A DNA stretch of 64,000 nucleotides from Heracleum sosnowskyi. Lineage: Eukaryota > Streptophyta > Magnoliopsida > Apiales > Apiaceae. A program made the translations under genes and the position numbers. A model generated the notes under the pieces. The model was not told the DNA's origin, made no database searches, and saw only the letters and a list, made by a program, of their open reading frames with translations. Shown piece by piece: positions 1-9,110 of this stretch (positions are counted from its first letter, which is position 1; each line of letters begins with the position of its first letter). The stretch covers positions 54,413,133-54,477,132 of the forward strand of contig CM061238.1 of NCBI GenBank assembly GCA_030848705.1. Direction: 5' to 3'.

Positions 1-2934
1 AAGGATGAAAGTTGGCTATGGCACAAGAAATTATCTCATCTGAATTTCAAGGTTATGAATGATTTGGTAAGGAAGGATCTTGCTAGAGGAATTCCACAGG
101 TGGAGTTTTCCAAGGATGGTTTGTGTGATGCCTGTCAAAAAGGGAAACAAAAGAAGGCATCATTCAAAAGCAAGACAGAGTCATCAATTGTCCATCAGCT
201 TGAGTTACTTCATATGGATCTGTTTGGCCCTGTAAATGTCATGTCTATTTCAAAGAAGAAATATTGTCTTGTGATTGTTGATGATTTTTCTAGATTTACT
301 TGGACCTTCTTTTTACATTCTAAAGATGAGGCAAGTGAAATCATTATCAATCACATCAAGATGGTAAACAATCATCCTGACTTGAAAGTAAGAAGGATCA
401 GGAGTGACAATGGGACAAAATTCAAGAATTCAAGCATGAAGATGTTCTGTGAAGAAAATGGTATTATGCATGAGTTTTCAGCAGCAAGGACACCACAGCA
501 AAATGGTGTAGTTGAAAGGAAAAACAGAACACTTATTGAAGCTGCCAGGACAATGCTAGATGAATCAAAGTTACCAACCTATTTTTGGGCTGAGGCAGTT
601 AACACAGCTTGCTTCACTCAGAATATTTCTTTGATTAATCAGGCCAAGGGAATGACCCCTTATCAACTACTCAAAAGAAAGAAGCCACTATTGGATTTTC
701 TTCATGTCTTTGGATGCAAGTGCTTTGTTCTGAGAAATCAAGCTGAGCATTTGGGGAAATTTGAAGCAAAGGCAGATGAAGCAATATTTGTGGGATATGC
801 AGCAGGGAAAGCTTACAGAGTCTATAATCTCAGAACCAACATTGTTATGGAATCTGTACATGTTGTTTTTGATGATCTCAAAATTCAAGGTCTCTGTGAT
901 GAAGGTTTCCATGAAAGTCTCTCTTTTGAGAATGAGGAAGGAGATCGAATGAATCATGTTAAGACTACTGAGAAACAGTCTAAAGTTGTTGTATCTAGCA
1001 CAGATGAGAGCAGCAGTGAAGATGAAATTGCTGCATTAAGATTGAAAAGAATAGCTGCTAGTAGACCAAATGGTCATTTCGTTGACAGTCAAGATGGTGG
1101 TTTCGTTGACAGTCAAAATGAGCGTTTCGTTGACAGCCAAAACAGTCATACCGTTGAAGGTCATAGAAATGTCTCAAGAAGTGATCATTTAGGGACAACA
1201 AACTCAGGGGGAGTTTCTCAAGGACAAATATCCAATCAAGGCAATCATGATCATGAAGCTACCTCGTCTAGAGCAAATCTACCTCCCTCAAGAAAATGGA
1301 CTAAAGATCATCCCTTTGAACTTATTATAGGTGATGTTTCTTCAAAAGTCCAAACTAGAAGAGCAACTCAAGAAGAATGTCTATATAGCAGCTTTCTGTC
1401 TCAAGATGAGCCAAAGAAAGTTGAGGATGCACTTCTAGATCCAGATTGGGTTTTGGCTATGCAAGAAGAGCTAAACCAATTTGAAAGGAACAATGTTTGG
1501 AAGCTGGTGCCCAAGCCTATGGACAGGAGTGTAATAGGCACAAAATGGGTGTTCAGAAACAAGATGGATGAAAATGGCATAGTCACAAGGAACAAAGCAA
1601 GACTAGTTGCAAAAGGCTACTCATAGGAAGAAGGAATTGATTTTGATGAAACATTTGCTCCTGTTGCAAGACTAGAAGCAATAAGGATTTTCCTAGCCTA
1701 TGCAGCCCATGCCAATTTCAAAGTCTATCAAATGGATGTGAAAAGTGCTTTTCTGAATGGGGAATTGGAAGAGGAGGTCTATGTAAGTCAACCTCCTAGT
1801 TTTGAAGATGATGATTTTCCAGAATATGTATACTTCCTCCTCAAAGCACTCTATGGTTTGAAACAAGCACCTAGAGCCTGGTATGACACACTCTCACAGT
1901 TTCTTCTTGAGAATCACTTCACTAGAGGTACTGTAGATAAAACTCTTTTTCACAGGATTGTGAATGGCTCTACTATACTTGTTCAAATTTATGTAGATGA
2001 CATAATCTTTGGGTCTACAGATGTGAAACTTTGTCAAAAGTTTGCCAAGCTTATGCAAAGTAAATATGAAATGAGCATGATGGGAGAATTAACTTACTTT
2101 CTTGGTCTTCAAGTGAAGCAAGTTAATGAAGGCATTTTCATTAGTCAAACAAAATATATTCATGATTTATTAAAGAAATTTAACTTAATGGAATGCTCTC
2201 CTGCCAAAACTCCCATGCCCACTGCCACCAAACTTGAATTGAATACTAAGGAAAAATCTGTGGACATTTCAAGTTACAGAGGCATGGTAGGCTCACTTTT
2301 GTATTTAACAGCTAGTAGACCTGATATTATGTTTGCTACATGTCTATGTGCTAGATTTCAGGCTGATCCTAGAGAATCCCATTTAGTTGCTATTAAAAGG
2401 ATTTTCAGATATCTCAAGGGAACACCAGACCTTGGCATTTGGTATCCTAGAGAATCTGGTTTTGAACTAATTGGTTATTCAGATGCAGATTATGCAGGAT
2501 GTAAAATTGACAGGAAAAGCACAACAGGCACCTGTCAATTCTTAGGAAACAAGCTTGTGTCATGGTTCAGCAAGAAACAAAACTCAGTTTCCACCTCCAC
2601 AGCTGAGGCTGAGTATATTGCAGCTGGAAGTTGTTGTGCACAGATTTTATGGATGAAAAATCAATTACTTGATTATGGATTAAGAGTTGAGAAAATTCCT
2701 ATTTTCTGTGACAACACTAGTGCCATTGCCATTACTGAGAATCCAGTGCAGCATTCAAGAACCAAGCACATTGACATCAAGTACCATTTCATTAGAGAAC
2801 ATGTTATGAATGGTACTGTGGAGTTACATTTTGTTCCAAGTGAACAACAACTTGCAGACATCTTTACCAAGCCACTTGATGAATCGACATTCTCAAGATT
2901 AGTAAGTGAGCTAGGTATGCTAAATTTCTCTTAA
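1..2934 (+). pseudogene. pol: pol of Sirevirus A-plus: integrase, reverse transcriptase, RNase H (partial; one in-frame stop)
   Basis: The frame is open from base 1, so the CDS begins upstream. Seen in order: GAG-pre-integrase (WLWHKKLSHLNF), integrase core with the D residue of MDLFGP, DDFSRF, RSDNGT and E in NGVVERKNRTLIEAARTML, a low-complexity linker (about 960-1300) holding a 24-bp tandem repeat, then RT (TKWVFRNKMDENG, MDVKSAFLNGELEEEVYV, YGLKQAPRAWY, QIYVDDIIFGS near 1987) and RNase H (YSDADYAGCKIDRKSTTGTC, STAEAEYIAA, ADIFTKPL). A TAG at 1624-1626 interrupts the frame at the start of RT, and the same frame reopens at once to 2934. This copy therefore cannot make full-length Pol without readthrough. 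Everything else about the frame is intact, so decay is recent or slight. Confidence 0.95.
1077..1157 (+). repeat. 24-bp tandem repeat in the pol linker, encoding FVDSQ units
   Basis: TTTCGTTGACAG begins at 1077, 1101 and 1125, and a fourth, weaker unit (ACCGTTGA) keeps the phase at 1150. The period is exactly 24 bp. In frame it encodes three F-V-D-S-Q units in the variable linker between integrase and RT. The core CGTTGA is the same motif that recurs in the spacer, env-like ORF and LTR of this element. Confidence 0.9.
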
Positions 2935-3477
2935 TTATTTTTGAGATATTTGCAAGTCATAATGCAGCCAGAAATTTGCTATGATTTTCTGTGATTTAAC
3001 TTTCTCAGGAAAAAGTAAAATTTTGTCTAAGTCAAAATAACTATGCCAACGAAACAAACCATTTCGTTGACAATCTTAGCATTTTTCTGGGTGTTTCGTT
3101 GATAGCTCTTTTTATGTCAACGAAACACAGCTGTATCAACGAAACAGACGGGACTTTAAACGCCCAATTCTGATTCGTTGATTTAGCGCTTTTAATCTGA
3201 ACCGTTGAAAACTGACACGTCTTTTACCACGATCTATGCATACATCCCTGTAAGTATAAATCATGGTAATACTTTAAGAGTAACGGTTATATTTTTAAGC
3301 CAATCCAGTAATTTACTTTTATTATTGGACTCATTTTCTGAGAATTTTTGGGGGAGTATTTAAGAAATTCTATTTTCTTTAATTTTTTTTTTACCTGCTC
3401 TCAAAAATTCCAAAGGCTTTTCTCTCTCTTTCTCTCTCTAACAAGCAACTCAGTTCGAAGCTTTATCTCACTCAACA
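2935..3477 (+). promoter_or_regulatory. pol-to-env spacer with seven TCAACG/CGTTGA motifs, a PPT-like tract and a TATA-like box
   Basis: No ORF of note. TCAACG or its complement occurs at 3047 (as CCAACG), 3065, 3097, 3117, 3136, 3176 and 3203. TATAAA sits at 3255-3260, 218 bp before the env-like ATG. A polypurine stretch TTTTTGGGGGAG lies at 3345-3356. A CT-rich run (about 3419-3440) precedes the ATG, like a plant 5' leader. The layout would suit an internal promoter or a splice-derived subgenomic RNA for the downstream ORF; that role is inference. Confidence 0.6.
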
Positions 3478-6400
3478 ATGGCACCCATAGTCAAGCTTAT
3501 GTCTGCTGGAGGGTTCATCTATGAGAAGAACAACTCCATCCCTTTTGTTGCAAAGGAAAACCCGAACAGACTTTTCTTCAAAATGATGGATTTCATGAAG
3601 AATTGCAAGTTGAGCTATGCAATGTTCCACTCTACACCAATCTACAATGAAATAATTGAGGAAATTTGGACCTCATGTGAATATAGTGGAACAAATTGCA
3701 CTCTGCAATTCACTCTCCAAGGTAATGAGTACATAGTTAATTCTGATGTTTTGCAAGCATGTTTACATATTCCTGATAATAACTGTGATGCTTTGCCTAC
3801 TAACACTGAAATAACTACCATGCTAAATTCTATAAACTACTCTTTGCCTACTGATAATCTGGGTAGAATAATTAGGAGAGGTTTGGTTAGGGAATACAGT
3901 TATTTAGCTGATGCATTCATTAAGGTCTTTTCTGGAAAGATTAGTAATTTTGATGCATTAACTAACTCTATGTTAATTCTCCTAACCATGCTTCTAAATG
4001 ATAGATATTACAACTTTAGCACCCAACTTATTTATGAAATTGGTGCTAAGTTGGGTGATAAGGCAAATAGGAAGAAAAATATCTATTATGCAAGGTTTTT
4101 GATGATGCTGGCTAATCATGTTAGTCCAGCACCATTAGTTATCTCTAACCCTAATGCCAGGTTTGAGTGCTTTGTACAAGAAAAGAGAGTATTGACAGAC
4201 ATACTGAGGCTGAACTACAATGGTGATGTTCCAGTGGTGTATCTGCCAATCATTGAGGTAACTACTACTATCCCTGTTAGTATAGCTGTTACTTCTATTG
4301 TCTCCTCCAACCTTGTTGCTATGGAGTCTGTAGCTGTGACCCAACAGGCTCCTGCCCCAGCAACTAAATCAAAATCAAAGAAATCCTCCAAGCCAACCTC
4401 AGGTGCTTCTCAAAAGGCACCTGTTGTAAAAACTACCACACAACCTAAGGGGAGTGAGTCTGGAGTTGTGAGAGGTGAGGGAAGGGGTGAAAATCAAAGA
4501 AACCCCAAGAATAAGGAAGGTGAGGTAAGTGTTTCCCAGCCTAGCCCCATTGTGTCTTCCCAACAAGGCACAATGAGTAAAATGGATTTAAACACAAGTC
4601 TAATTGCATCCTCCCAAAAGGATGTGATTATTGAAACAAGCTCTCCACCTAGAGCACAGTCCAAAAGTGTAAGGGACACTTCAAGCCCACAGTCTACATT
4701 TTCCCAATACCAAAGGAGAGTGAAGCAAAAGACCAAGGGTTCACAGGGTGCACACACACTGGAAGCAACACTTCCAGTTTCTCAAATTCAGTTTGATGTA
4801 ACCCCTATTATTACTCTGGGGTTACAGTCCCACTCTCTAAACATTAATCTTGATTTATCTCCATCCAATTCACCAACTCAATCTTTAGATGTGGACATGA
4901 TCCATACATCTTTTCCTGATTCTCCAACTCTAATCTTGGAGAAGCCCCACTCTAAAGCTGATGGTCATCACTTATTAAGTGATTTGTTGGGCCATCAACC
5001 AAGTTTTTCTGAAATTGCAAGAGAATCTGTGGACCCCAATCTCAAATCAATCACCACAGATTCTACTGTAATTTCACTTTCTCAAAATGCTTTATTGACT
5101 TCATCAACGAAACAGCCTCTTTCGTTGACAAGTGTTTCTCCATCAACGGTACCTATACCGTTGACAGTTCCAACTACCATTTCGTTGATAGGTCATTCTA
5201 CACCTTTTACTGAAAATCAAGTTGTTTCCACAACTAGTGTAGATGACCTGGTGGTAGTTGAGACACTTTTAGGTTTGAAAGGGAGTGAAATTGAGAGGCT
5301 GGCTTGCAGCCAGGCAAAAGGAGAGAATGAGAGTGAGAGGCTGGCTATTTCTTCCAGCCAGGCAAAAGGAGAGTTTGAGAGTACCACCTTAGTAGGTGAA
5401 GGTGAGGGTGTGAGAGGTGTGAGCCATGGGGAGCCCATGATGCAAGAAAAGAGTGGAGAGAGAGAAGGGACTACAGGAGCAATAAGGGTGGAAGCAGTCA
5501 TTGCTAATGAGTTAATGGAGGTCAGTGAGGGAGAAAGGGAACTTACTTTCCAAGAGCATTATCAACAAACTCTGGATAGTATTTCCCTGGATCCTGAGAC
5601 CCTTACTCATCCTGTGCCAACCTATCAAGTTATGGCTCAACAGGGCAATGTGGAGGCAGAAAGGTCACTCAACTTAATTCATACTACTGCATCAATGCAA
5701 AGAGCAAAGGATGCCTTGACCAATCTACCTCCAGGAGCTGCAGCAAGTGGAGACTTTGAGTTTTCTGATGATGAGGACATCTATGGTGATAATCTACAGG
5801 TGGCCACCACTTCACAGACTGGGACTTCTGTGGTGCCTCCTACACCAGGCTGGCTTTCTCAGGGTATGCATGGAAGAGTCACTCTAGATGCTGCTATCTC
5901 AAGGCAGTACAATGAGGCCTATCTAGCTCATGAGTCTGCAAATGCAAGGGACAAGAAATTCTACAAGGCCATCATGGATTCTCTGGAAATTCAAAGGCTA
6001 CAAATGATGCAGACAAGGATTGAGGCTACAGAAATCAAGGACTCCATTAGCAATCTCAGGGATGCTAACTACAGGATGATCGATGAAAAGCTCCCTCTTC
6101 TCACTGTGTCCAAGATGACCAGGTTTTTCTCTAAGGAACCTGAGGTGGCTACATCCTTGAAAACTCTCTCTACAAGAGTGGACAAGGTGGAAGCTACACT
6201 TTCTCAAATGCAGAAGGAACAGGAGAAGCAAACTCAGCTACTCACTCAGCTAGTGGCAGCTCAAGGACTCCCAGTCATCTCTCTTGATGCTAACAAAAAG
6301 GGGGAGAAATCTAAGGAGCTAAACATTCAAATCACAAAGGTGTTGGTCCCAGCCATTTCACTGCCACAGGAGCCACTAGCAATGGGGGAGTTTGGAAAGA

Positions 6401-7926
6401 AGAATAAGGATAGTATTGACCTGATCCAGGAAGCTTCTATGAGGATGAAACTTGCAGAACAAATCAAAGATCACTGGTCCAACATAGAAGCAAGGTTCAA
6501 GAACATTACTGAATCTTCAAAGACAGATCAGCCATCAACAAATGCAATGGTGATTGTACAAATGGAGCCACAGTTCAAGAGCTCTTATGCTATAGAGCCC
6601 CTCCAGCATGGAATCTTTCAAGATTCAAGAAATGAGAAGGGTCAATCTTCATGCTTTAAGAATGTGGATGCAAGAGGGATGTCTCCAATATCACCTGCCA
6701 AACCCAAAGGCAAGAACATTGAAAGGATATTTTATCCTGCTCCAAAGCCAGATGAGTTCAAAGTCCTAGGGAAGCTGATCATTGAGAGCAAGGAAAGCAA
6801 TCATCCAAGCATAAGGAATCAAAGGGCCATCATCTACAGGGACAGCAAGGAAATCTGCATTTGGGTTGGTCACCCAAATTTTGCAAAGGCCAAGGCTGAA
6901 GAATCTGAAAGGGCAGCAATGCAAGCATTGGCAGTTGCTCAAGCACTTGAAGATGAAGAGACCCTTCAGGAAGAAAAAGCCAAGGATGGAGCTAATGAAG
7001 CTGAACCAGCAAGGAAAAGTGTAAGGCAACCAAAGGCTAGAGCTAAGAGGAATCTGAACTTTGAAAAAGAGGACTCTCTGGACACTGCTCAAGCCCCTTC
7101 CACAACAAGTGCACATCAAATTCCTATTGTTCTACCTATTGGAGGAAAGTTGGCCTGTGACCCTGCACACCCTGTCAACTTTCATGATCAACCAATCATG
7201 CCAAAGGAGGAGCCTATTGAATTTGATGAAGCCTATTTTCCAAAGTTCCTATTTGAAAAGGATCAACCAATGAAGACAAAGAAAAGGGCTGTCAAGGCAA
7301 AGCCAATATTTGTGAGGAAGCCACAATCTCAGAAACCCCCTACAAATCCAGAGGACTGCATGTACATTGCTGACATCAGGGAAGAATCCAGCTTACATCT
7401 TGATTTAGACAACCTGGTGGAAGTAAGGGGCATTGCAGCTTCTCAAAAGTTACCTGAAAGATTGGTTTTCACATACAAGGGTGGTAGAGAACAAATATGG
7501 CCTCTCTACAGAATTTTAGGAGAAGACTACCAAACACTACTCACAGTGTTTAGATGCTTGAAGAAAGACTTTGGCTTCACCAAAACAGCCAAGTCTGAGG
7601 TGGTCTCCAAGATATGTCAAATAAAGGCTAGCTGGAACAAGCCTGAGGCTCTTCCCAGAATGCTAAGAGTGCCCTCAACAGGAAAGAAGATCCATCTTCA
7701 ACCTTACTGGATGATGGAATTTAAGGACAAGGACAACTGCAGAAAGTTCTTCAGGATGGAAGACCAGCTGGATAAGGCATCTAATCAAACTCTAAGGTTC
7801 ATGCAATCCAAGCTTGGTGATCAAGATGAAGAAGAGAAGATCTTTTACAGAAGGCTACAGGTCCAGATTGAGGAGAACAACTCTAGGAGAGGGAAGAAGA
7901 CTATGCCTCAAAGAAGACCAAGATGA
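3478..7926 (+). CDS. Sirevirus env-like ORF (1482 aa), function unknown
   Basis: A long uninterrupted ORF downstream of pol on the same strand, as in SIRE1-type Sireviruses where this product is called env-like. The start context AACAATGGC is a strong plant initiation site. The N-terminal ~270 aa look folded (cysteines, aromatic residues, a hydrophobic LTNSMLILLTMLL stretch). Residues about 280-780 are low-complexity S/T/P/E-rich. About 790-930 look helical or coiled-coil (SKMTRFFSKEPEVA, VEATLSQMQKEQEK). Near 939 comes NKKGEKSKE, encoded by a polypurine tract. A basic, K-rich C-terminal domain follows (LVEVRGIA, REQIWPLYRIL). I see no convincing signal peptide or membrane anchor, so a true envelope role is not supported. 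The C-terminal part weakly resembles that of the ORF at 58484-62140. No stop or frameshift over 4.4 kb suggests recent constraint or a young copy. Confidence 0.88.
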   Translation: MAPIVKLMSAGGFIYEKNNSIPFVAKENPNRLFFKMMDFMKNCKLSYAMFHSTPIYNEIIEEIWTSCEYSGTNCTLQFTLQGNEYIVNSDVLQACLHIPDNNCDALPTNTEITTMLNSINYSLPTDNLGRIIRRGLVREYSYLADAFIKVFSGKISNFDALTNSMLILLTMLLNDRYYNFSTQLIYEIGAKLGDKANRKKNIYYARFLMMLANHVSPAPLVISNPNARFECFVQEKRVLTDILRLNYNGDVPVVYLPIIEVTTTIPVSIAVTSIVSSNLVAMESVAVTQQAPAPATKSKSKKSSKPTSGASQKAPVVKTTTQPKGSESGVVRGEGRGENQRNPKNKEGEVSVSQPSPIVSSQQGTMSKMDLNTSLIASSQKDVIIETSSPPRAQSKSVRDTSSPQSTFSQYQRRVKQKTKGSQGAHTLEATLPVSQIQFDVTPIITLGLQSHSLNINLDLSPSNSPTQSLDVDMIHTSFPDSPTLILEKPHSKADGHHLLSDLLGHQPSFSEIARESVDPNLKSITTDSTVISLSQNALLTSSTKQPLSLTSVSPSTVPIPLTVPTTISLIGHSTPFTENQVVSTTSVDDLVVVETLLGLKGSEIERLACSQAKGENESERLAISSSQAKGEFESTTLVGEGEGVRGVSHGEPMMQEKSGEREGTTGAIRVEAVIANELMEVSEGERELTFQEHYQQTLDSISLDPETLTHPVPTYQVMAQQGNVEAERSLNLIHTTASMQRAKDALTNLPPGAAASGDFEFSDDEDIYGDNLQVATTSQTGTSVVPPTPGWLSQGMHGRVTLDAAISRQYNEAYLAHESANARDKKFYKAIMDSLEIQRLQMMQTRIEATEIKDSISNLRDANYRMIDEKLPLLTVSKMTRFFSKEPEVATSLKTLSTRVDKVEATLSQMQKEQEKQTQLLTQLVAAQGLPVISLDANKKGEKSKELNIQITKVLVPAISLPQEPLAMGEFGKKNKDSIDLIQEASMRMKLAEQIKDHWSNIEARFKNITESSKTDQPSTNAMVIVQMEPQFKSSYAIEPLQHGIFQDSRNEKGQSSCFKNVDARGMSPISPAKPKGKNIERIFYPAPKPDEFKVLGKLIIESKESNHPSIRNQRAIIYRDSKEICIWVGHPNFAKAKAEESERAAMQALAVAQALEDEETLQEEKAKDGANEAEPARKSVRQPKARAKRNLNFEKEDSLDTAQAPSTTSAHQIPIVLPIGGKLACDPAHPVNFHDQPIMPKEEPIEFDEAYFPKFLFEKDQPMKTKKRAVKAKPIFVRKPQSQKPPTNPEDCMYIADIREESSLHLDLDNLVEVRGIAASQKLPERLVFTYKGGREQIWPLYRILGEDYQTLLTVFRCLKKDFGFTKTAKSEVVSKICQIKASWNKPEALPRMLRVPSTGKKIHLQPYWMMEFKDKDNCRKFFRMEDQLDKASNQTLRFMQSKLGDQDEEEKIFYRRLQVQIEENNSRRGKKTMPQRRPR
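5104..5188 (+). repeat. Cluster of inverted TCAACG/CGTTGA motifs inside the env-like ORF
   Basis: Cores lie at 5104, 5123, 5143, 5159 and 5183 and alternate in orientation. The best pair is TCAACGGT (5143-5150) and ACCGTTGA (5157-5164), a perfect 8-bp inverted repeat around a 6-bp spacer. The cluster sits in the low-complexity S/T/P part of the protein, where coding constraint is weak. Confidence 0.85.
6295..6309 (+). promoter_or_regulatory. Internal polypurine tract within the env-like ORF
   Basis: AAAAAGGGGGAGAAA, encoding K-K-G-E-K, matches the PPT pattern next to the 3' LTR. The same tract is found at the equivalent place in the env-like ORF of Sirevirus B (60342-60355, minus strand). 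Internal PPTs can prime extra plus-strand DNA synthesis in reverse-transcribing elements; that role here is inference. Confidence 0.6.
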
Positions 7927-8098
7927 ATCATTTGCTCAGTCTAGAGGAGCACATTTGGGCATTAGTCTTGTAAGTCTTGTTTTATGTCTAAAACTTTATG
8001 AAGCTCAATGCAATTTTTACTTTTATCATGGGTAATATGTCTGAGTGTTTTTGTTATCATCAAGGCTCTTGATTTATGGCTGTTATTCTATCAGTCAT

Positions 8099-8112
8099 AA
8101 ATTGGGGGAGAT
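8099..8112 (+). promoter_or_regulatory. Polypurine tract (PPT) of Sirevirus A-plus
   Basis: AAATTGGGGGAGAT lies directly before the LTR start TGTTAG. This is the plus-strand primer site for reverse transcription. Confidence 0.9.
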
Positions 8113-8184
8113 TGTTAGGAATATGTTGTTCTTGATGATAATTGTAAAAACACTTAGTAGATTTTGTATTAAGTTATTTTGTAA

Positions 8185-8225
8185 CTGTCAACGAAATGGC
8201 ATGCTTTGCAGTGTTTCGTTGACAG
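8185..8225 (+). repeat. LTR inverted repeat (12-bp arms, 17-bp loop)
   Basis: CTGTCAACGAAA (8185-8196) and TTTCGTTGACAG (8214-8225) are perfect reverse complements. RNA or single-stranded DNA from here could fold into a hairpin. The arms contain the family motif. Confidence 0.9.
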
Positions 8226-8409
8226 GAAGCTCATCAACGGAATGAGTGTTGTAGCAATTGCACTGTACAATACTTCACAGTTTGATATGCATTTGATGTA
8301 TGTATTAGATAGGTTTCCTAAGTCATGTTGACTAAGTACTAGATAGGCAAAATAGGATGGTTAATTGTAAGTATATCATGCCTTGTAATTTTGCCTAAGT
8401 GAAGACATG

Positions 8410-8509
8410 TCAACGGAATGAAGATTACTCTATCAACGAAACGAGGAATACACCATCAACGGAATGAAGAATAAAGCTATCAACGAAACACATCTCCCTG
8501 CTATCAACG
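8410..8509 (+). repeat. LTR array of five TCAACG units at 23-24 bp spacing
   Basis: TCAACG begins at 8410, 8433, 8456, 8480 and 8504. Units alternate between GGAATGAA and GAAAC tails, so the array may also be read as two ~47-bp dimers. The spacing is close to that of the coding array at 1077-1157. Confidence 0.88.
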
Positions 8510-9110
8510 AATCATTATTGCTTTTCTGAATAGTTGACAAAGTGATAGTGACAGTTTTCTGACAGATCAAAAGGGAGATTTGGAAGTGTACTTTGCATTG
8601 GAAACCATTAAAATGGACATGGGGAATAAGGAAACATCCCAGTTTCCAATTGGGCTCTTGGGAGTGATCATAATAAGCATGAAGACAAAAGCAAGGATCT
8701 CCAAGGACCACTGGACAAAGGGATGAAAAGCAAACTATTGGCAGTTATCTTTAGTGTACTTTAGTGTAGCCAAAAATAGTATTGTAAACTTGGGAATATA
8801 TATAACCAAGTGTAGCAGTTAGAAAGAGTAAGAGAAGAAAAACAAATAGTTTGTATTAGCTATCTTTGAGAGCATTCTTCTCTACAACTCTGTAACTGAG
8901 CAGCTGTGTACTTTTGTATCACAGATTATTTCCGCAATAAAAACACTTCAGTTGGATCATCAAACAATCCAACTGAATTATTTATATCTTGTGTTTTTGT
9001 TTATTCAGTTCAGTTTTATTTTATCAGTGTTTTAAGTTTAAGAAAATATCAAGAATTGTATTCAACCCCCCCCCCCTTCTACAATTCTGTTAGGTCATTT
9101 GGGAATAACA

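Larger units (their letters stand above)
1..9110 (+). mobile_element. Sirevirus A-plus (Ty1/copia), 3' two-thirds
   Basis: The window opens inside pol. In order there follow the rest of pol, a motif-rich spacer, a long env-like ORF, a polypurine tract (8099-8112) and a 3' LTR (8113-9110, TGTTAG...AATAACA). Pol order integrase-RT-RNase H marks Ty1/copia. A second long ORF downstream of pol plus repeated GGGGGAG tracts are hallmarks of the Sirevirus (SIRE1/Opie-type) genus. The 5' LTR, gag and protease lie left of the window. The element abuts the integrase region of an opposite-strand copy of the same family at 9111, so it was probably inserted into that copy; the expected TSD would be GCAAC (9111-9115), but the left partner is out of view. 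Confidence 0.92.
8113..9110 (+). repeat. 3' LTR of Sirevirus A-plus (998 bp)
   Basis: Bounded by TGTTAG and AATAACA, preceded by the PPT. U3 holds eight TCAACG/CGTTGA motifs (8188-8509). A TATA box TATATATAA lies at 8797-8805 and a poly(A) signal AATAAA at 8936-8941, giving a normal U3-R-U5 order. A run of 11 C (9066-9076) sits just before the 3' end. The last ~75 bp match the LTR remnant at 12267-12352 on the other strand, confirming family identity. Confidence 0.92.

Noticed and set aside
1624..1626. TAG in Sirevirus A pol as a regulated readthrough codon
   Set aside because: It lies inside RT, where readthrough signals are not known. Sirevirus B and copia C do not help decide, and a point mutation is simpler.
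3478..7926. True viral envelope glycoprotein
   Set aside because: No signal peptide, membrane anchor or glycoprotein-like Cys pattern was seen. Env-like is kept only as the customary label.
8410..8509. Regularly spaced repeats resembling a CRISPR array
   Set aside because: Units are about 10 bp with ~13-bp gaps inside a plant LTR, and CRISPR arrays do not occur in plant nuclear genomes.
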